Origin: Anastrepha obliqua | Lineage: Eukaryota > Arthropoda > Insecta > Diptera > Tephritidae | Length of the DNA stretch: 64,000 bases | Reading direction: 5' to 3' | Assembly: GCF_027943255.1 (NCBI RefSeq) | Contig: NC_072893.1 | Location: forward strand, 30,588,001-30,652,000 | Shown: one piece after another, positions 33,870 to 43,609 of the stretch | Numbering within the stretch: position 1 is the stretch's first letter | Layout of the letters: the number at the start of each line of letters is the position of its first letter | Translations under genes and position numbers: made by a program | Notes under the pieces: generated by a model | Databases searched by the model: none | Seen by the model: the letters and a program-made list of their open reading frames with translations, nothing else | What the model was told of the DNA's origin: nothing

Positions 33870-34695
33870 GGGAATACTATTATAAAATATCTCGAAATAG
33901 ATCAGAAACTAAATCAAGCAGGCCAAATAGCAGACGAATTAGAGCGACCTGTTTTTAATTTTTGAGGATCAAAATTTACTAAAGAATACTTTGCTGATTG
34001 GCAGTCAAGGAATGCTGTAGTAGCTCACCAGACTCTGTACCACTTCTAGGGGAACGGTTTTGCTGTCAAAAGTAAGCCGATGCAACCACGACATATCTAC
34101 GGGTTCCGTCCAACATAAGGTTTGCCCTGCGCAAACAGATATCGATAATTCGCCAATACATTCAAAAAGTCACTTCCAAGTTTTTGAAGTGTATGCTCGA
34201 TTTTTATGTCACATGAAACACCCGCTACTTTGTTTCCGCCAGACATCGCTGCGTCGCGCTTTAAGCTGAAACACGGATTCTTGTAGCTTAGACACCTACC
34301 ATCGAGCAATGACGCCCACCATAAAATTTACTTAACGAAAACTACAGCCCACAGATTATCAGCTATTTTTGTGGACTTTTTTGGATTGCGACGCGCGAAA
34401 AGATTTAATTGTTTGAGTATTTAAATTGTCCGATGTTAAAAATGTAAATAACTCGGATTCTGTTCCAGGTATCGAATTCGTGAGAATACTCAGCGATTCA
34501 CTACACTGGGATAAATAGAGAAATCTCAAACCGTGTGTGTGTGTGTGTGTAATCGCTTGTGTTTAGCAGTTTTCATTGCCTTCGCTTACTTTTCCTCTTT
34601 CTTGTGTTTGGTAGTTTGCAGTTGTTTCTTTTCCTCTTCCATTAGTTTAGTTTAAATTTTCGCCTGTATTTGGCCGAGTTTCTCTGATCAATCGT
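33870..34695. other. Intergenic, unclassified remnants
   Basis: There is a GTGTGTGTGTGTGTGT run at 34533. Nearby sequence looks like old repeat DNA (balanced base composition, many stops), but no domain was recognised on either strand. Confidence 0.4.
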
Positions 34696-34699
34696 GAAG

Positions 34700-34940
34700 T
34701 GAAAGAAGTGGTCATCCTCGCGTGGTTCGAACCAGTACAGCCACAAAAGCCGTTCGAGAAGGAATTCGCAGAAATCCCCTTAGAATGCAGAAAATCATGT
34801 CTAGGCAAATGAATGCGTCGACGAGATCCATATCAAAACTAATTAGAGATGATCTCCACATGAAAGCCTTCCGTCGCTCAACGGGTCATCTTTTGGTAAT
34901 GCGCTTGAAAAAAATTAGACTCGACAACTGCAAGCAGCTT
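34700..34940 (+). mobile_element. Tc1/mariner transposase N-terminal (helix-turn-helix) fragment
   Basis: The + frame reads STATKAVREGIRRNPLRMQK, IMSRQMNASTRSISKLIRDD and LHMKAFRRSTGHLLVMRLKK, the paired-like HTH region of an IS630/Tc1 transposase. It stops at KQLLRQ where a family S fragment begins. The same lineage may include the C-terminal half at 26950-27640. Confidence 0.7.
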
Positions 34941-35002
34941 CTTCGGCAGCAATCTCCGTATGTAAGTATGGGGATCGTTTATGCTGTTACAACAACAATA
35001 AC
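34941..35002 (+). mobile_element. Family S retroposon, 5'-truncated copy
   Basis: CAGCAATCTCCGTATGTAAG then TATGGGGATCGTTTATGCTG and TTACAACAACAATAACA: hairpin region and tail only. The jockey-like fragment starts directly after it. Confidence 0.65.
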
Positions 35003-35004
35003 AT

Positions 35005-35895
35005 GGCACGCGGGGTAACCTTCGACAGTTTGCTCTCCTTCTCTGCGCATACAACCGCTATTGCCATTAAAGTCCAAAATCGCAACAAGGTCCTCAAATA
35101 GCTTGCCGGCTGCACTTGGAGCAAAGACAAAGAATTGTTGCTATGGACATTTAAGGCGATTGGCCGGCCGGTGCTAAACTATGCTGCGTCTCTCTGCTCG
35201 CCTGGAACTAGTGATTCGCCGTGGACGAAGCTTCAGACTTCTCGAAATACTACCATTAGGACTGACGGGATGTCTACTGATGTACCCACTTCATCAACTA
35301 CACGGCGAGGCTCAGATGCTCCCTGTAAGGTAGCACAACACACTGCTCAGCAAGCAATTTCTGTTAGGGTGCTAACGTAGGTTCCACCCATGCAGACACC
35401 TGCTTGAGCCTGAGCCGCCTCCCAGGCCGCCAGCACAAAACAGACCGACAATTACTGGACCAGACAGTGTAAAGACAGACAATGAACGACATTCAGCGGG
35501 AGACACTTACCACCTTCTTAAGCTCCCGACCACCGAATGCCGTTATCGGAGTCCAATCACCACCTACGGCAGATGAAGAGCTCCAGCTTCCCCGAGATTC
35601 CCGCGTAACCTTGGCACAATTACATTCTGGATACTGCAGCAGGTTAAACTGACACTTATCCTGAATTGACTCCGACATATGTACTAAACATATGTCCGGC
35701 ATGTGAAGGCACCCCACACGACACTAACCATCTTTTCATATGCCCCATAAAATCCACTCATCTAACACCCCTCTCCCTCTGGACCCAACCTGTCGAAACA
35801 GCGAGCTTCCTGGGCCTACAGTTAGATGACCTAGACGAGGACGGCCGGTGATTCGCATTGTACTGACAGGGCAAAGTATACTGCTACAACAAAAA
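35005..35895 (+). mobile_element. Jockey-like LINE C-terminal fragment (copy 2)
   Basis: The + strand with frameshifts: FDSLLSFSAHTTAIAIKVQN, LAGCTWSKDKELLLWTFKAI, GRPVLNYAASLCSPGTSDSP, then after breaks LNICPACEGTPHDTNHLFIC and ASFLGLQLDDLDEDGR before TGA at 35849. The tail is CTGCTACAACAAAAACA then ATTATT. It is the longest of the four copies in the window and best shows the 3' architecture of the family. Confidence 0.8.
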
Positions 35896-35899
35896 CATT

Positions 35900-36250
35900 A
35901 TTATTATTATTTTTTTTTTGTGGGTGAGGTAAGGTTCAAAATGCCTTCGCACTTACAGCGACCGTCGTCAACTGCGTCGAATGATGTAGCCACTAAAACA
36001 ATCCATCCTCCTCTTCTGGGGAGACTCTCTTCCCAGAACTACTTTACATTACTTCGGGAAGGCCCAGAACGGTGTCCATTAAGTGGACCAATACTATTCA
36101 CCCACGTCTGGCCATATGTGTAGCCAACTTCATGCTATAGGCTCGTCTTCGAATGTCTATGTGCCGTCGTATCGGTGGTATGTATGGCATGCTCTCAGGT
36201 TCCTCCGCAGCAACAACAACATGACACGCGGTCAACGACCTTGAAAATAT
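35900..36250. other. Unclassified sequence between elements
   Basis: It contains a short CAGCAACAACAACATGACAC phrase at 36208, similar to retroposon tails. No domain was recognised. Confidence 0.35.
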
Positions 36251-36254
36251 TCTT

Positions 36255-36800
36255 TTCACTCTTGAAGAAGTTTCTAATAAGCAAAACGACAAAATCTTAG
36301 CTACAACTTCTAAAACCCCAAAAAAAAATTGCTCCAAGGGTTCAGCGCGGCCACCATCCAGCCTCCGTAATGATGTAAAGTAATTTCTTCATTTTTGCCT
36401 AAAAGGGTTAAGACTGGGAAAAATGTACCAGGAGGATGTCTTAGAAGGCGTGGTGAAGCAGTTGAGCAGTACTCTCTTCAATGGAGAGCTTTGGATCTTC
36501 CAGCAAGATTCATCTTCAGCCCATAAGACTAAAACCACTCAGCAGTGGCTAAAAAAAATGTTCCTAGGTTCAAAGCCGCAGACGATTGGCCAACTGAAAG
36601 ACCAGATATGTATCCATTGGACCACAGTTTATAGTCAGAATGCAGAATATGGCCTGTCGAAGACTTCACAGAAATTTGGAGAGCCTCAAATAATCTTTGG
36701 TTCGAGCAGCGACGTCAGTGTAGCTGAATGGCCTAATCGTTTGGAGGCTTGTGTAAAAGCAAATGGTTACCATCTTGGATGAAAATTTATAATTTTTTGT
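36255..36800 (+). mobile_element. Tc1/mariner superfamily transposase, C-terminal half
   Basis: The + frame from 36423 gives YQEDVLEGVVKQLSSTLFNG, LWIFQQDSSSAHKTKTTQQW (catalytic Asp in QQDS), a shifted DWPTERPDMYPLDHSL (third block) and the C-terminal EWPNRLEACVKANGYHL just before the stop at 36780. The third catalytic block lies out of frame, so it is inactive. It ends about 70 bp before the mariner at 36855. Confidence 0.7.
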
Positions 36801-36854
36801 TTACGCAAACAATTTTTGTAAAGAAAAAGCAGGATTTTTGCAAAATATTATTTA

Positions 36855-38423
36855 CATTCTGTCAAAAAAATTTCGGGAATTGTTCATTTAAAAAGTGCGC
36901 GTAACGCATATGTCTAAATTTTTTTGCTGGAATGTCCTCCATAGTATCGCAGAGTTTGAGCGACAGATCACCTGTCAATTAGCTTGTTTTTGGCATTTGG
37001 TTATAGCAGTCAACCGCAGGTATCCTCTGCGATTTCCTCTTAAATTTTGTGTTTTGAACGGGATTTCGTGTACCGATTCATTGAAAATGTTGCAGAAAGC
37101 CGAGTATGACGATTGTGCTTTATCAAAAACACGGGTCTACGAGTGGTATAAGGATTTGGCAGAGGGCCGAGAAGCCGTGGAAGAATTGTCCGGATCTGAT
37201 CGCCCATCCACGTCTTCAACGGATGAAAACGTAGACAAAGTCAAGGAAATGGTGCTGGAAACCCATCATTTACGTTTGAGGGACCTTAGCGTGTCTCACT
37301 AATCAATTTGCAACATTTTACACCATCAACCGGGCATGAGACGCGTGGCTACACGACTCGTTTCAAGAGAGTTGAATTTCTTTCAAAAAAATTCATCGGA
37401 AGAAGGTGGCTGAAGACATGCTTGAGCAATTAACAAGTGAATTCGGACACAACTTTTGTCCAGCGTATCATCACAGGTGATGAAACGTGGGTATATGAGT
37501 TTGACAGGCAAACCAGTCAACAGGCAACCAGGCGGCTGAATGGCGCTATCCACATGAACCGATATCCAAAGAACAACGTCAAAGTTGGTCAAAAGTAATA
37601 GTCCTGCTACTCGTTTTCTTTGATTTCCATGGAGTTATGCACTCGGCATTCATTCCAAAAGATTCTACGGTGAATAAAGAATATTATTTGGAAGTTATGC
37701 GACGTTTGAGAGAGAATGTGCGTAGGAAGCGGCCCAATTTGTGGGAAGAAAACTCATGGATCTAGCACCATGAAACGCCCCGTCCCACAAGATTCATACT
37801 GAGAACACTTTTTTGACCAAAAACTCGACACATATTATCGAGTAACCACCATATCCCCCAGATTTAGCTCCCACTGACTTTTTCCTTTTCCCAAAATTTC
37901 AATTGCCACTCTGCGCATGCCCCTTTGAGTCGATAGAGACCATCATCATCATCTTGGCGTTACAGTCCGGGATGGACCATTGCCTCTTCTGCAATACGCC
38001 GCCATTCTTCTTGACAGCCCGCTGTCTCTCTATGTTGTGAGGTTCTCATCTAACGTATGTCGTCTTCTACGTCTGGCAACCATCGCCTCATCGGGCGGCC
38101 TCTCCTTCTTGCTCCTTGAGGGTTGGCTTCTTTGACTTTGTTGGATGCTCTTTCGCTGCTCATTCTTAAAACTTGTTCATACCACCGTAATCTTTGGGAC
38201 TTTATGAACCGGTAAATAGAGGCCATTAAGGATAATTCGCTGAAGGAACTGGAGAAGATCTCTTCAAACGCATTTAAAAGGTGCTTTGATGACTAGACTA
38301 ATCATTGGCATATCTGTATTGCTTCGCATGGAGCCTATTTTGATGGTGACAAAATAAATTTTGATGATTAAACAATTTGTTTGCGTTTTATTGAACAATT
38401 CCCGGTACTTTTTTGACAGAATG
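36855..38423 (+). mobile_element. Full-length but dead mariner element carrying a nested LINE fragment
   Basis: Both ends are present: inverted repeats CATTCTGTCAAAAAAATTTC (36855) and the complement of CATTCTGTCAAAAAAGTACC (to 38423), with TA at 36853 and 38424. Removing the 38-kb nested LINE piece (about 274 bp) leaves about 1295 bp, the normal mariner length. Transposase traces: RPSTSSTDENVDKVKEMV (N-terminal), GDETWVYEF at about 37478 (first Asp, intact), HHETPRPTRF at about 37770 (second block, degraded from HHDNAPAH) and YFDGDKINF near the end. Multiple stops. Confidence 0.85.
37951..38215 (-). mobile_element. LINE C-terminal fragment (RTE-like, copy 3) inside the mariner
   Basis: The minus strand reads LRWYEQVLRMSSERASNKVK then ANPQGARRRGRPMRRWLPDV and a WRRIA tail, ending with a CCAAGATGATGATGATG repeat (sense CATCATCATCATCTTGG at 37950). 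The flanks ATAGAGACCAT and ATAGAGGCCAT (10 of 11 equal) look like a target duplication. Confidence 0.7.
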
Positions 38424-38635
38424 TATATGTATAATAATTAAGAAGACACAAAGAAGCATATCCTTGTTGGTTGTTACAAAAGGAAATGAGGTCAATGGCT
38501 TCTACGGAGTTTTTTTTAAATATTCCTTTTGCAAAGCGAACATGAAATCCCGTGTTTTAGTGAATAGTGAACACGAATTTTCCTTAGCTCGCATGCGCAG
38601 CCACTATTTGAATTTGTATTGATAATAAAATGCAA

Positions 38636-38845
38636 AGGTCAGTCGACTCGCAATAATCGAAAAACAACCCCTTAAAGTCCATGAGGTTTACTAGTTGCGC
38701 GACCTAAGAAACGTCTTCAGCCAACAAAAGCAAGATAGTGGCAGGTAGGGCAGTATTTCTGCTATATTTGAAAATTTCATTTTATACAATTTTTCTCCCC
38801 CATGTGTGTGTGAGGGAGCATAGGCGAGCATGTGTACGCATCAGA
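38636..38845. repeat. Dispersed repeat R1, copy 1
   Basis: It shares AACCCCTTAAAGTCCATGAGGT-like, GGCAGGTAGGGCAGTATTTC and GAGCATAGGCGAGCATGTG-like phrases with 42100-42310 in the same order and spacing. No coding. Confidence 0.55.
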
Positions 38846-39009
38846 CACGCAGTGATACTTTTTAAACCATTCAATCATAACTGAAAAATTTAAAAATTAA
38901 TACATCAAAAATGTCTACATCAAATTAAAGGAAATATTTTATACTTTGTTCTTGTAAACAGAAAAGTAACAGTAAGTCAATTCATAGAGCGAAAATTAAA
39001 AACAAAAAC

Positions 39010-39402
39010 TCAAAACATATTACATTCTGCCATCTGTCTGCCATCCCGTTCCCGTGAATTCCTATATGACTCGGTATCCAAAGTAAGCGTAAGGTAGCCT
39101 CCTTGCCAATGAGCGTATCTCTTATTCTGCTAATGGGGGATGAATTGGATAGAGGGTTAAGAACTGCTTTTAGAACAGATTTGCTGTCGGTGTATATGAG
39201 AGTTTTACTGTCATTTTCCAAGGCTATGCTTATAGCATGTCAAACGGCGACTGCTTCTGCAGTAAAAACACACAGTCCGGCAAAGTTTGCACCCGTAGAG
39301 TGTCTCCGTTTGTGTCAACCACTACAAAAGCTGGCTGGTACGTTATCAGATTTTTAACCATCTGTGAACCACAAAGTCCAATTGTCAGCTTCATAGTATG
39401 TC
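39010..39402 (-). mobile_element. Non-LTR element RNase H domain fragment
   Basis: The minus strand reads NWTLWFTDG (about 39385) and, after breaks, FTAEAVAVCHAISIALENDS, LIYTDSKSVLKAV and LLWIPSHIGIHGNGMAD. These are the DG, E, D and HxGxxGNxxAD marks of RNase H. It is interrupted upstream by the 3' end of the next element. Confidence 0.7.
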
Positions 39403-40135
39403 TTAGGTTAGGTTAAATGGCTGCCCTAGCTTGGGGCCCACTTGGACCAATATTCAAAAGGAGAAGGGAAGGAAGAAAGAGCCTCGGGGTTGGAGGATGA
39501 TGACCATGCACTTACGACTACGCCAATCCCAAGTCTCACCGCATGCACACCTAACGGACAATGTCCGGTAAGGATACCACCAAATTCGAGAGCTGGGGCT
39601 TTGTTAGCCTTGGAAGTTTCCTCGAGCGTCCCCGATCTACACGTGACCAAAAGGATATCGCGACCTTGACATTTCCGCACTAGCCCAGCGCACCACAGTT
39701 TCTTAAGGGAATCCCAAAACTCTCATTTCACGACGAAACCGTCTCCAAAGTTCCCTGTCTAGCCAGCTCATCAGCCCAGCAGGTTTCCCTCTATGCCGCT
39801 GTGACCGGGAACCCGAATGAGCCTGATATCGAAGTATTCGGATGCAAAGTAAGCAACCAATCCACTGTTTTCTTAATTGCGGCTACCTCCGCTTGGAAAA
39901 TACTACAATGGTCCAGAAGCCTGAATGTGAGCTTAATGGGGTGCTCCTTACAGAATACTCCCCCACAAACCCTTCCGTCCAACTTCGAGCCATCCGTGAA
40001 TATGTTTGCCATGCCTTGCCGCCAAATGTTACACCCTGCCCACTCATCCCTTGAGGGGATATGAAAGGGAAAAGGTCCGCTCGGACCTAGCGTGGGTGTA
40101 CAATGATCTAGTACCATGGGGGTGAACACAAAATT
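39403..40135 (-). mobile_element. Second RNase-H-bearing non-LTR element, 3' end
   Basis: The minus strand from 40129: FHIPSRDEWAGCNIWRQG, IFTDGSKLDGRVCGGVF, FRLLDHCSIFQAEVAAIKKT (RNase H), then breaks, then GILTGHCPLGVHAVRLGIGV and a short 3' UTR ending AACCTAACCTAA on the minus strand (sense TTAGGTTAGGTT at 39403). It lies inside the element at 39010, in the same orientation. Confidence 0.75.
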
Positions 40136-40139
40136 TAGT

Positions 40140-40855
40140 ATGTCTAGCGCTCCTGGAATATAGAAATCCTTTCATTGATGCATAACAGAAGTAACTTTTT
40201 GTGGGCTTTTAGATCGGTTTATATTTGAGATGTCTTTGTCGATGATTGTGCTGGATGGAAGAGAAGTTTAGGGATGAGGCTCGCTTTCATCTGATGTATT
40301 CTTTCTTCAATTGTTGGTAGGCCAGCCTCTGCTAAACGGTTTTTTATTGAAGTTGTGCGAAGTGCAAAAATACTCGTTCGCGCCGCTTGGTTATAAACCG
40401 GCCTGAAGATTAAAGCCGATTTTTGTGAGTTCCCAAAGAGGTACAACATATTAAAGAATATCCCTGTGAAATTTTAAGTTGATAGCTTGATTTTTTTTGG
40501 AGTTATATTTGACAGCGCGGAAAAAAACGTACTTCAAGAAAAACGCGATTAAAGTTTTCGGTCTTACTCATCTTTCGTTCGACGCTCATCCCTTCATCGA
40601 CTTTATAGGGGCTTTTTAGACTTTCTATTAAGCTTAAAACATTCAAAAGATATTCTTTAGATTCTAAATGGATTTTTACAGCAAAACAAATATGGAAAAT
40701 TTCAAAGTGCTGAAGGAGCTGCCCCCCTTAAGCTAAGGAATTTGCAAAAAAATTGCGAAACCTGCTCTATGTATCGAAACCTGCTCCATCTTAAGACAAC
40801 AAGTTCAAACATTAACACTCACAAGAAGTGGGCCACATGATGCTCTCGCCATCAG
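40140..40855. other. Unclassified repeat-like sequence
   Basis: It contains the phrase ACTTCAAGAAAAACGCGATT then AAAGTTTTCGG (40530-40560), like TTTCGAGAAAAACGAGTTTA at 9132; such phrases mark a noncoding dispersed repeat. The minus frame at 40219-40449 (AEAGLPTIEERIHQMKASLI) resembles a jockey-like C-terminal region (FLAEAGLxxIEQRI) and may be another LINE fragment. Confidence 0.4.
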
Positions 40856-40859
40856 GCGT

Positions 40860-40984
40860 TTTTGTCGTTTTAGCAGCATAAACATTCCATGTGCATATAC
40901 GAGGAATGCTGCTGAAGTGACAGTCCTTGGCAGGATATAAATCCTGGGCATTCTGGTTACGTAGAACCGACTGTCGTGGGAACG
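40860..40984 (-). mobile_element. Family S retroposon, full-length copy
   Basis: The minus-strand 5' end CGTTCCCACGACAGTCGGTT (40984 downward), hairpin arms and a T/G-rich complement of the tail. The flanks both carry ATCAGGCGT (40851-40859 and 40990-40998), a 9-bp target duplication with a few extra bases at the 5' junction. Confidence 0.75.
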
Positions 40985-41169
40985 CCATCATCAGGCGTCT
41001 CCAGTCTCTGCGGCTCCTACTTCCCACAATGTGGCAGTGTCTCCGTTAAGCACCACAATCGGGTCCTCTACGGCCACTCGGAAACGTTTTTGGTTGAAAT
41101 AAAGCACACAACAGCATTGCAGTGAATGAAATTCCTTTTAAATAATCTTAATTACGACAATTCAATTGT

Positions 41170-41735
41170 AATGGACTCTCGAGCAAAATTTTATTAACCG
41201 GCACGGAATATTGACGAAACTGACTACCAGTGACGGCGATAGTAGTCTAACGGTTATAGTTCACCAGACTGTGCAATATCGTCTTATCGAAGAAAACATC
41301 GACCGCAGGGACAACACTTTTGAATGCCAATGTCTAGCTGACCGACTCAATATCACCCTAAGATGGATGCGCTTATCAGAGGTGAGAAACGTTTGATAGT
41401 TGGTGGATTCAATGCACATCACGATATTTAATATTCAAACCTGCCAAATGATCGTAGGTGCAGAGCCGATAGACGATTCGGCATTCAGCACAGTAAACAA
41501 CGACGCCTCCAGTCGGTTCTACGTTACTGCAACGACCCGAATTCATATACGGCCAGGAATTGTCACTTCCCACAGCAGTATCCCAAAGCACTTTTAATTT
41601 GGTGAAAAGTGGAAAATAGAAACAGTGGTCCCACTAGCGAAGTCTGGCAAACCAGCCAACAAGGGAAGACTTATCGCCCGATATCTCTCCTTTCTCCAGC
41701 AGTGAGACACTTCAAGAACTCCTACTCCTACAAAA
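41170..41735 (+). mobile_element. Jockey-like LINE, endonuclease and RT scraps
   Basis: The + strand holds endonuclease remnants (LTVIVHQTVQYRL, ALIRGEKRLIVGGFNAHHDI near 41371-41430, with the GDFNAHH motif changed to GGFNAHH). A family S piece follows at 41511-41585, then an RT start WKIETVVPLAKSGKPANKGR (about 41610) and ARYLSFLQQ. It is internally deleted and frameshifted. Confidence 0.65.
41511..41585 (+). mobile_element. Family S retroposon, truncated copy
   Basis: AGTCGGTTCTACGTTACTGC then AACGACCCGAATTCATATAC and GGCCAGGAATTGTCACTTCC; it lacks the first bases, hairpin and tail. It lies within the jockey-like fragment. Confidence 0.6.
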
Positions 41736-41739
41736 AATA

Positions 41740-41860
41740 GACAAATAAAGAAAAGAAGATGAAGATTAAGTGCGCGATAAGCATTTTGATTTGAACGCCC
41801 GTTTTCATAATAAGCCTGAATACCTTTAACGCGTTGCTCGATTGTGTATCTTTCCATGGT
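41740..41860 (-). mobile_element. Tc1/mariner transposase N-terminus fragment
   Basis: The minus strand starts at 41857: MERYTIEQRVKGIQAYYENG then RSNQNAYRAL, the first 30 residues of a Tc3-like transposase (xxYTxEQRVxIVxxYYENxxS). Frame is lost at the border with the LINE fragment. Confidence 0.6.
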
Positions 41861-42099
41861 TCAAATTGAGTTAGTCTGAAATTGAAAAATGTCAAATGAA
41901 ATGGAGAAAAAGCTTGACGTTTAAGTGTGGTTCATATTCAACATCGGCCTTTAAAATTTAACCATGCATTCATCCGTACACGAATGTCTGTTTATTTTCT
42001 GTACTGACGCCACTCCATTGTCAAATTTCCCTAAAGTATCATAAATTAAACAAAATTGTATATTTCTGTGTGTCACGTGATTTTCCTTTGAAATCAAGC

Positions 42100-42310
42100 C
42101 AACCCCGTAAGCGATCAGGATGTTCCAACAGCCCTTTAAAAACCATTAGGTTCGCTACCTGCTCGTAACACAAAACCAAGGCAATTGCAGGTAGGGAAGT
42201 ATTTCTGCCGAATTTCTAAATATTGTATTTCCTTCATTTTCCTATGTTTTCCTATATCCTCGCGTTTAAAATTACTTTTTATGAGTGAGCGTAGGCGAGC
42301 ATTCGTTGTA
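42100..42310. repeat. Dispersed repeat R1, copy 2
   Basis: Partner of 38636-38845; the best shared phrase is GCAGGTAGGGAAGTATTTCTGC. It is followed at 42310-42400 by a TTCGG-rich stretch (GGTTCGGCTTATGTTCGGTA), with a similar stretch at 44105-44205. Confidence 0.55.
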
Positions 42311-42446
42311 GTGTTCGCTCGAAGGTTCGGCTTATGTTCGGTATTCGCCTGACTTTTTTATCTCCGGCTTCGGTTTTCGGCCAAAAATGCCGAGGATCGA
42401 CGGTTTGTTGGTTTTAATTGGGCGTGAAATAATACTCGGAATGATA

Positions 42447-42581
42447 CGTTCCCACGACAGTTGGTTCTAGGTAACCGGAACGACCCGGATTTATATTGGG
42501 CCAAGAACTGTCACTTCAGCAGTATTCCCAGTATATGTATGGGTATTGCTTATGCTGCTACAACAACAACAACAACAACAA
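42447..42581 (+). mobile_element. Family S retroposon, best full-length copy
   Basis: 135 bp from CGTTCCCACGACAGTTGGTT to a (CAA)n tail. The flanks CTCGGAATGATA (42435-42446) and CTCTGAATGATA (42582-42593) form a 12-bp target duplication with one difference. It contains the core ACCGGAACGACCCGGATTTA, the hairpin TATTCCCAGTATATGTATGG and the end TGCTGCTACAACAACAACAA. Confidence 0.85.
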
Positions 42582-42654
42582 CTCTGAATGATATAAACGC
42601 ACGTAATCATTGGAAATTCGATCGACTTACTTCAAATGTCATCACTTTCAATTA

Positions 42655-42888
42655 GTCCCGATTTACACAGGGACACATTTTGCTTGGGGGAGAAGGACCC
42701 TTGAGGAAGAGAGAGGAGTTTTTGCGACACGCTTTGGGCTTCTTAATCGTATTGTCAAACTCAAAGAAGTAAACGTCAAAAGCAACAAATTTTGCCAAAA
42801 ACAATTTTGCCTGTGTGAGCGCGAATGAAACATCAAAAGTGAATTTTCAGTGTCTTCCCAACAGATGTATCTGTGCGTAAATCGGGAC
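42655..42888. mobile_element. Harbinger-type MITE
   Basis: Terminal inverted repeats GTCCCGATTTACAC (42655) and the complement of GTCCCGATTTACGC (ending 42888) are flanked by TTA on both sides (42652-42654 and 42889-42891). It is 234 bp with no transposase. The TTA duplication and GT..CC-type ends fit the PIF/Harbinger superfamily. Confidence 0.7.
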
Positions 42889-43004
42889 TTACTTATGTTA
42901 AGATGTTTATCAGATATTTATTCATAGTCCATCTCTAAGAGCCGCAATTTACTTTTGTAGACACAACAAATAACATCTCCGAATTTGTAAATTATTTTTA
43001 TGCT

Positions 43005-43605
43005 TTAGGTAGTTAGGTAGGTAAAATGGCAATAGTGCCACAGGCACACTTCAAGTAGCACTTACGTGCCGTTTTGATGCCATAATGTGTACCACTACCT
43101 GTGCAAAGAAAATTATTGGGAAAAGAAAATCTTCTACAGCCATCCAGTGCTGTTGATGTAATGGAGGAGAGAAAAGGGATCTACGCTGGAGAATTTCTTC
43201 AAGAAAAAATGTTCAACAGTCTCTTTCTCTGTAGGATCCCCACTGCTTCTGCAATAGGGGTTGTACGGGATTCCAAGCTTCTCCGCATGAGTACCGATCA
43301 CCCAGTGACCAGTGAACATCGCAATGAGTTTGGAAATTGAAAAGCGGGGGACTCCCATCACCTTAAACGTTCTGTTTCTATCGTATTGAGGCCATAGTGT
43401 TTTCGAAATAGCGCACGATAAGACAGACCTCCATCTATCTTGCGCTTTTCTTAGAAGGAAATTGTGTAGTTTTGTATGCTTTAGAAATAAATTTTTTTTT
43501 CCTTGTTCACTCCTCTCGGCAGCATAGGGTATCGACAAGACAATTCCATCGTACACGGTTCTGTGCTGTTGTTTTTGCATCGTCCCATGAGATGTCGGCA
43601 TCTCC
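43005..43605 (-). mobile_element. Non-LTR retrotransposon C-terminal end with ACCTACCT tail
   Basis: A minus-strand frame (43601 to 43134) reads FLRKAQDRWRSVLSC-like, WPQYDRNRTFKVMGVPRFSI, MFTGHWVIGTHAEKLGIPYN and YCRSSGDPTEKETVEHF (the zinc-binding CRxC...H end with a changed Cys), then INSTGWL before the stop. A 3' UTR of about 110 bp ends ACCTACCTAACTACC on the minus strand (sense GGTAGTTAGGTAGGT at 43007). Its 3' UTR is shared with 45870-46098. Confidence 0.8.
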
Positions 43606-43609
43606 TAGT

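Noticed and set aside
37951..38215. Independent gene for an Arg-rich protein on the minus strand
   Set aside because: Matches LINE C-terminal hinge and is flanked by a target duplication inside a mariner.
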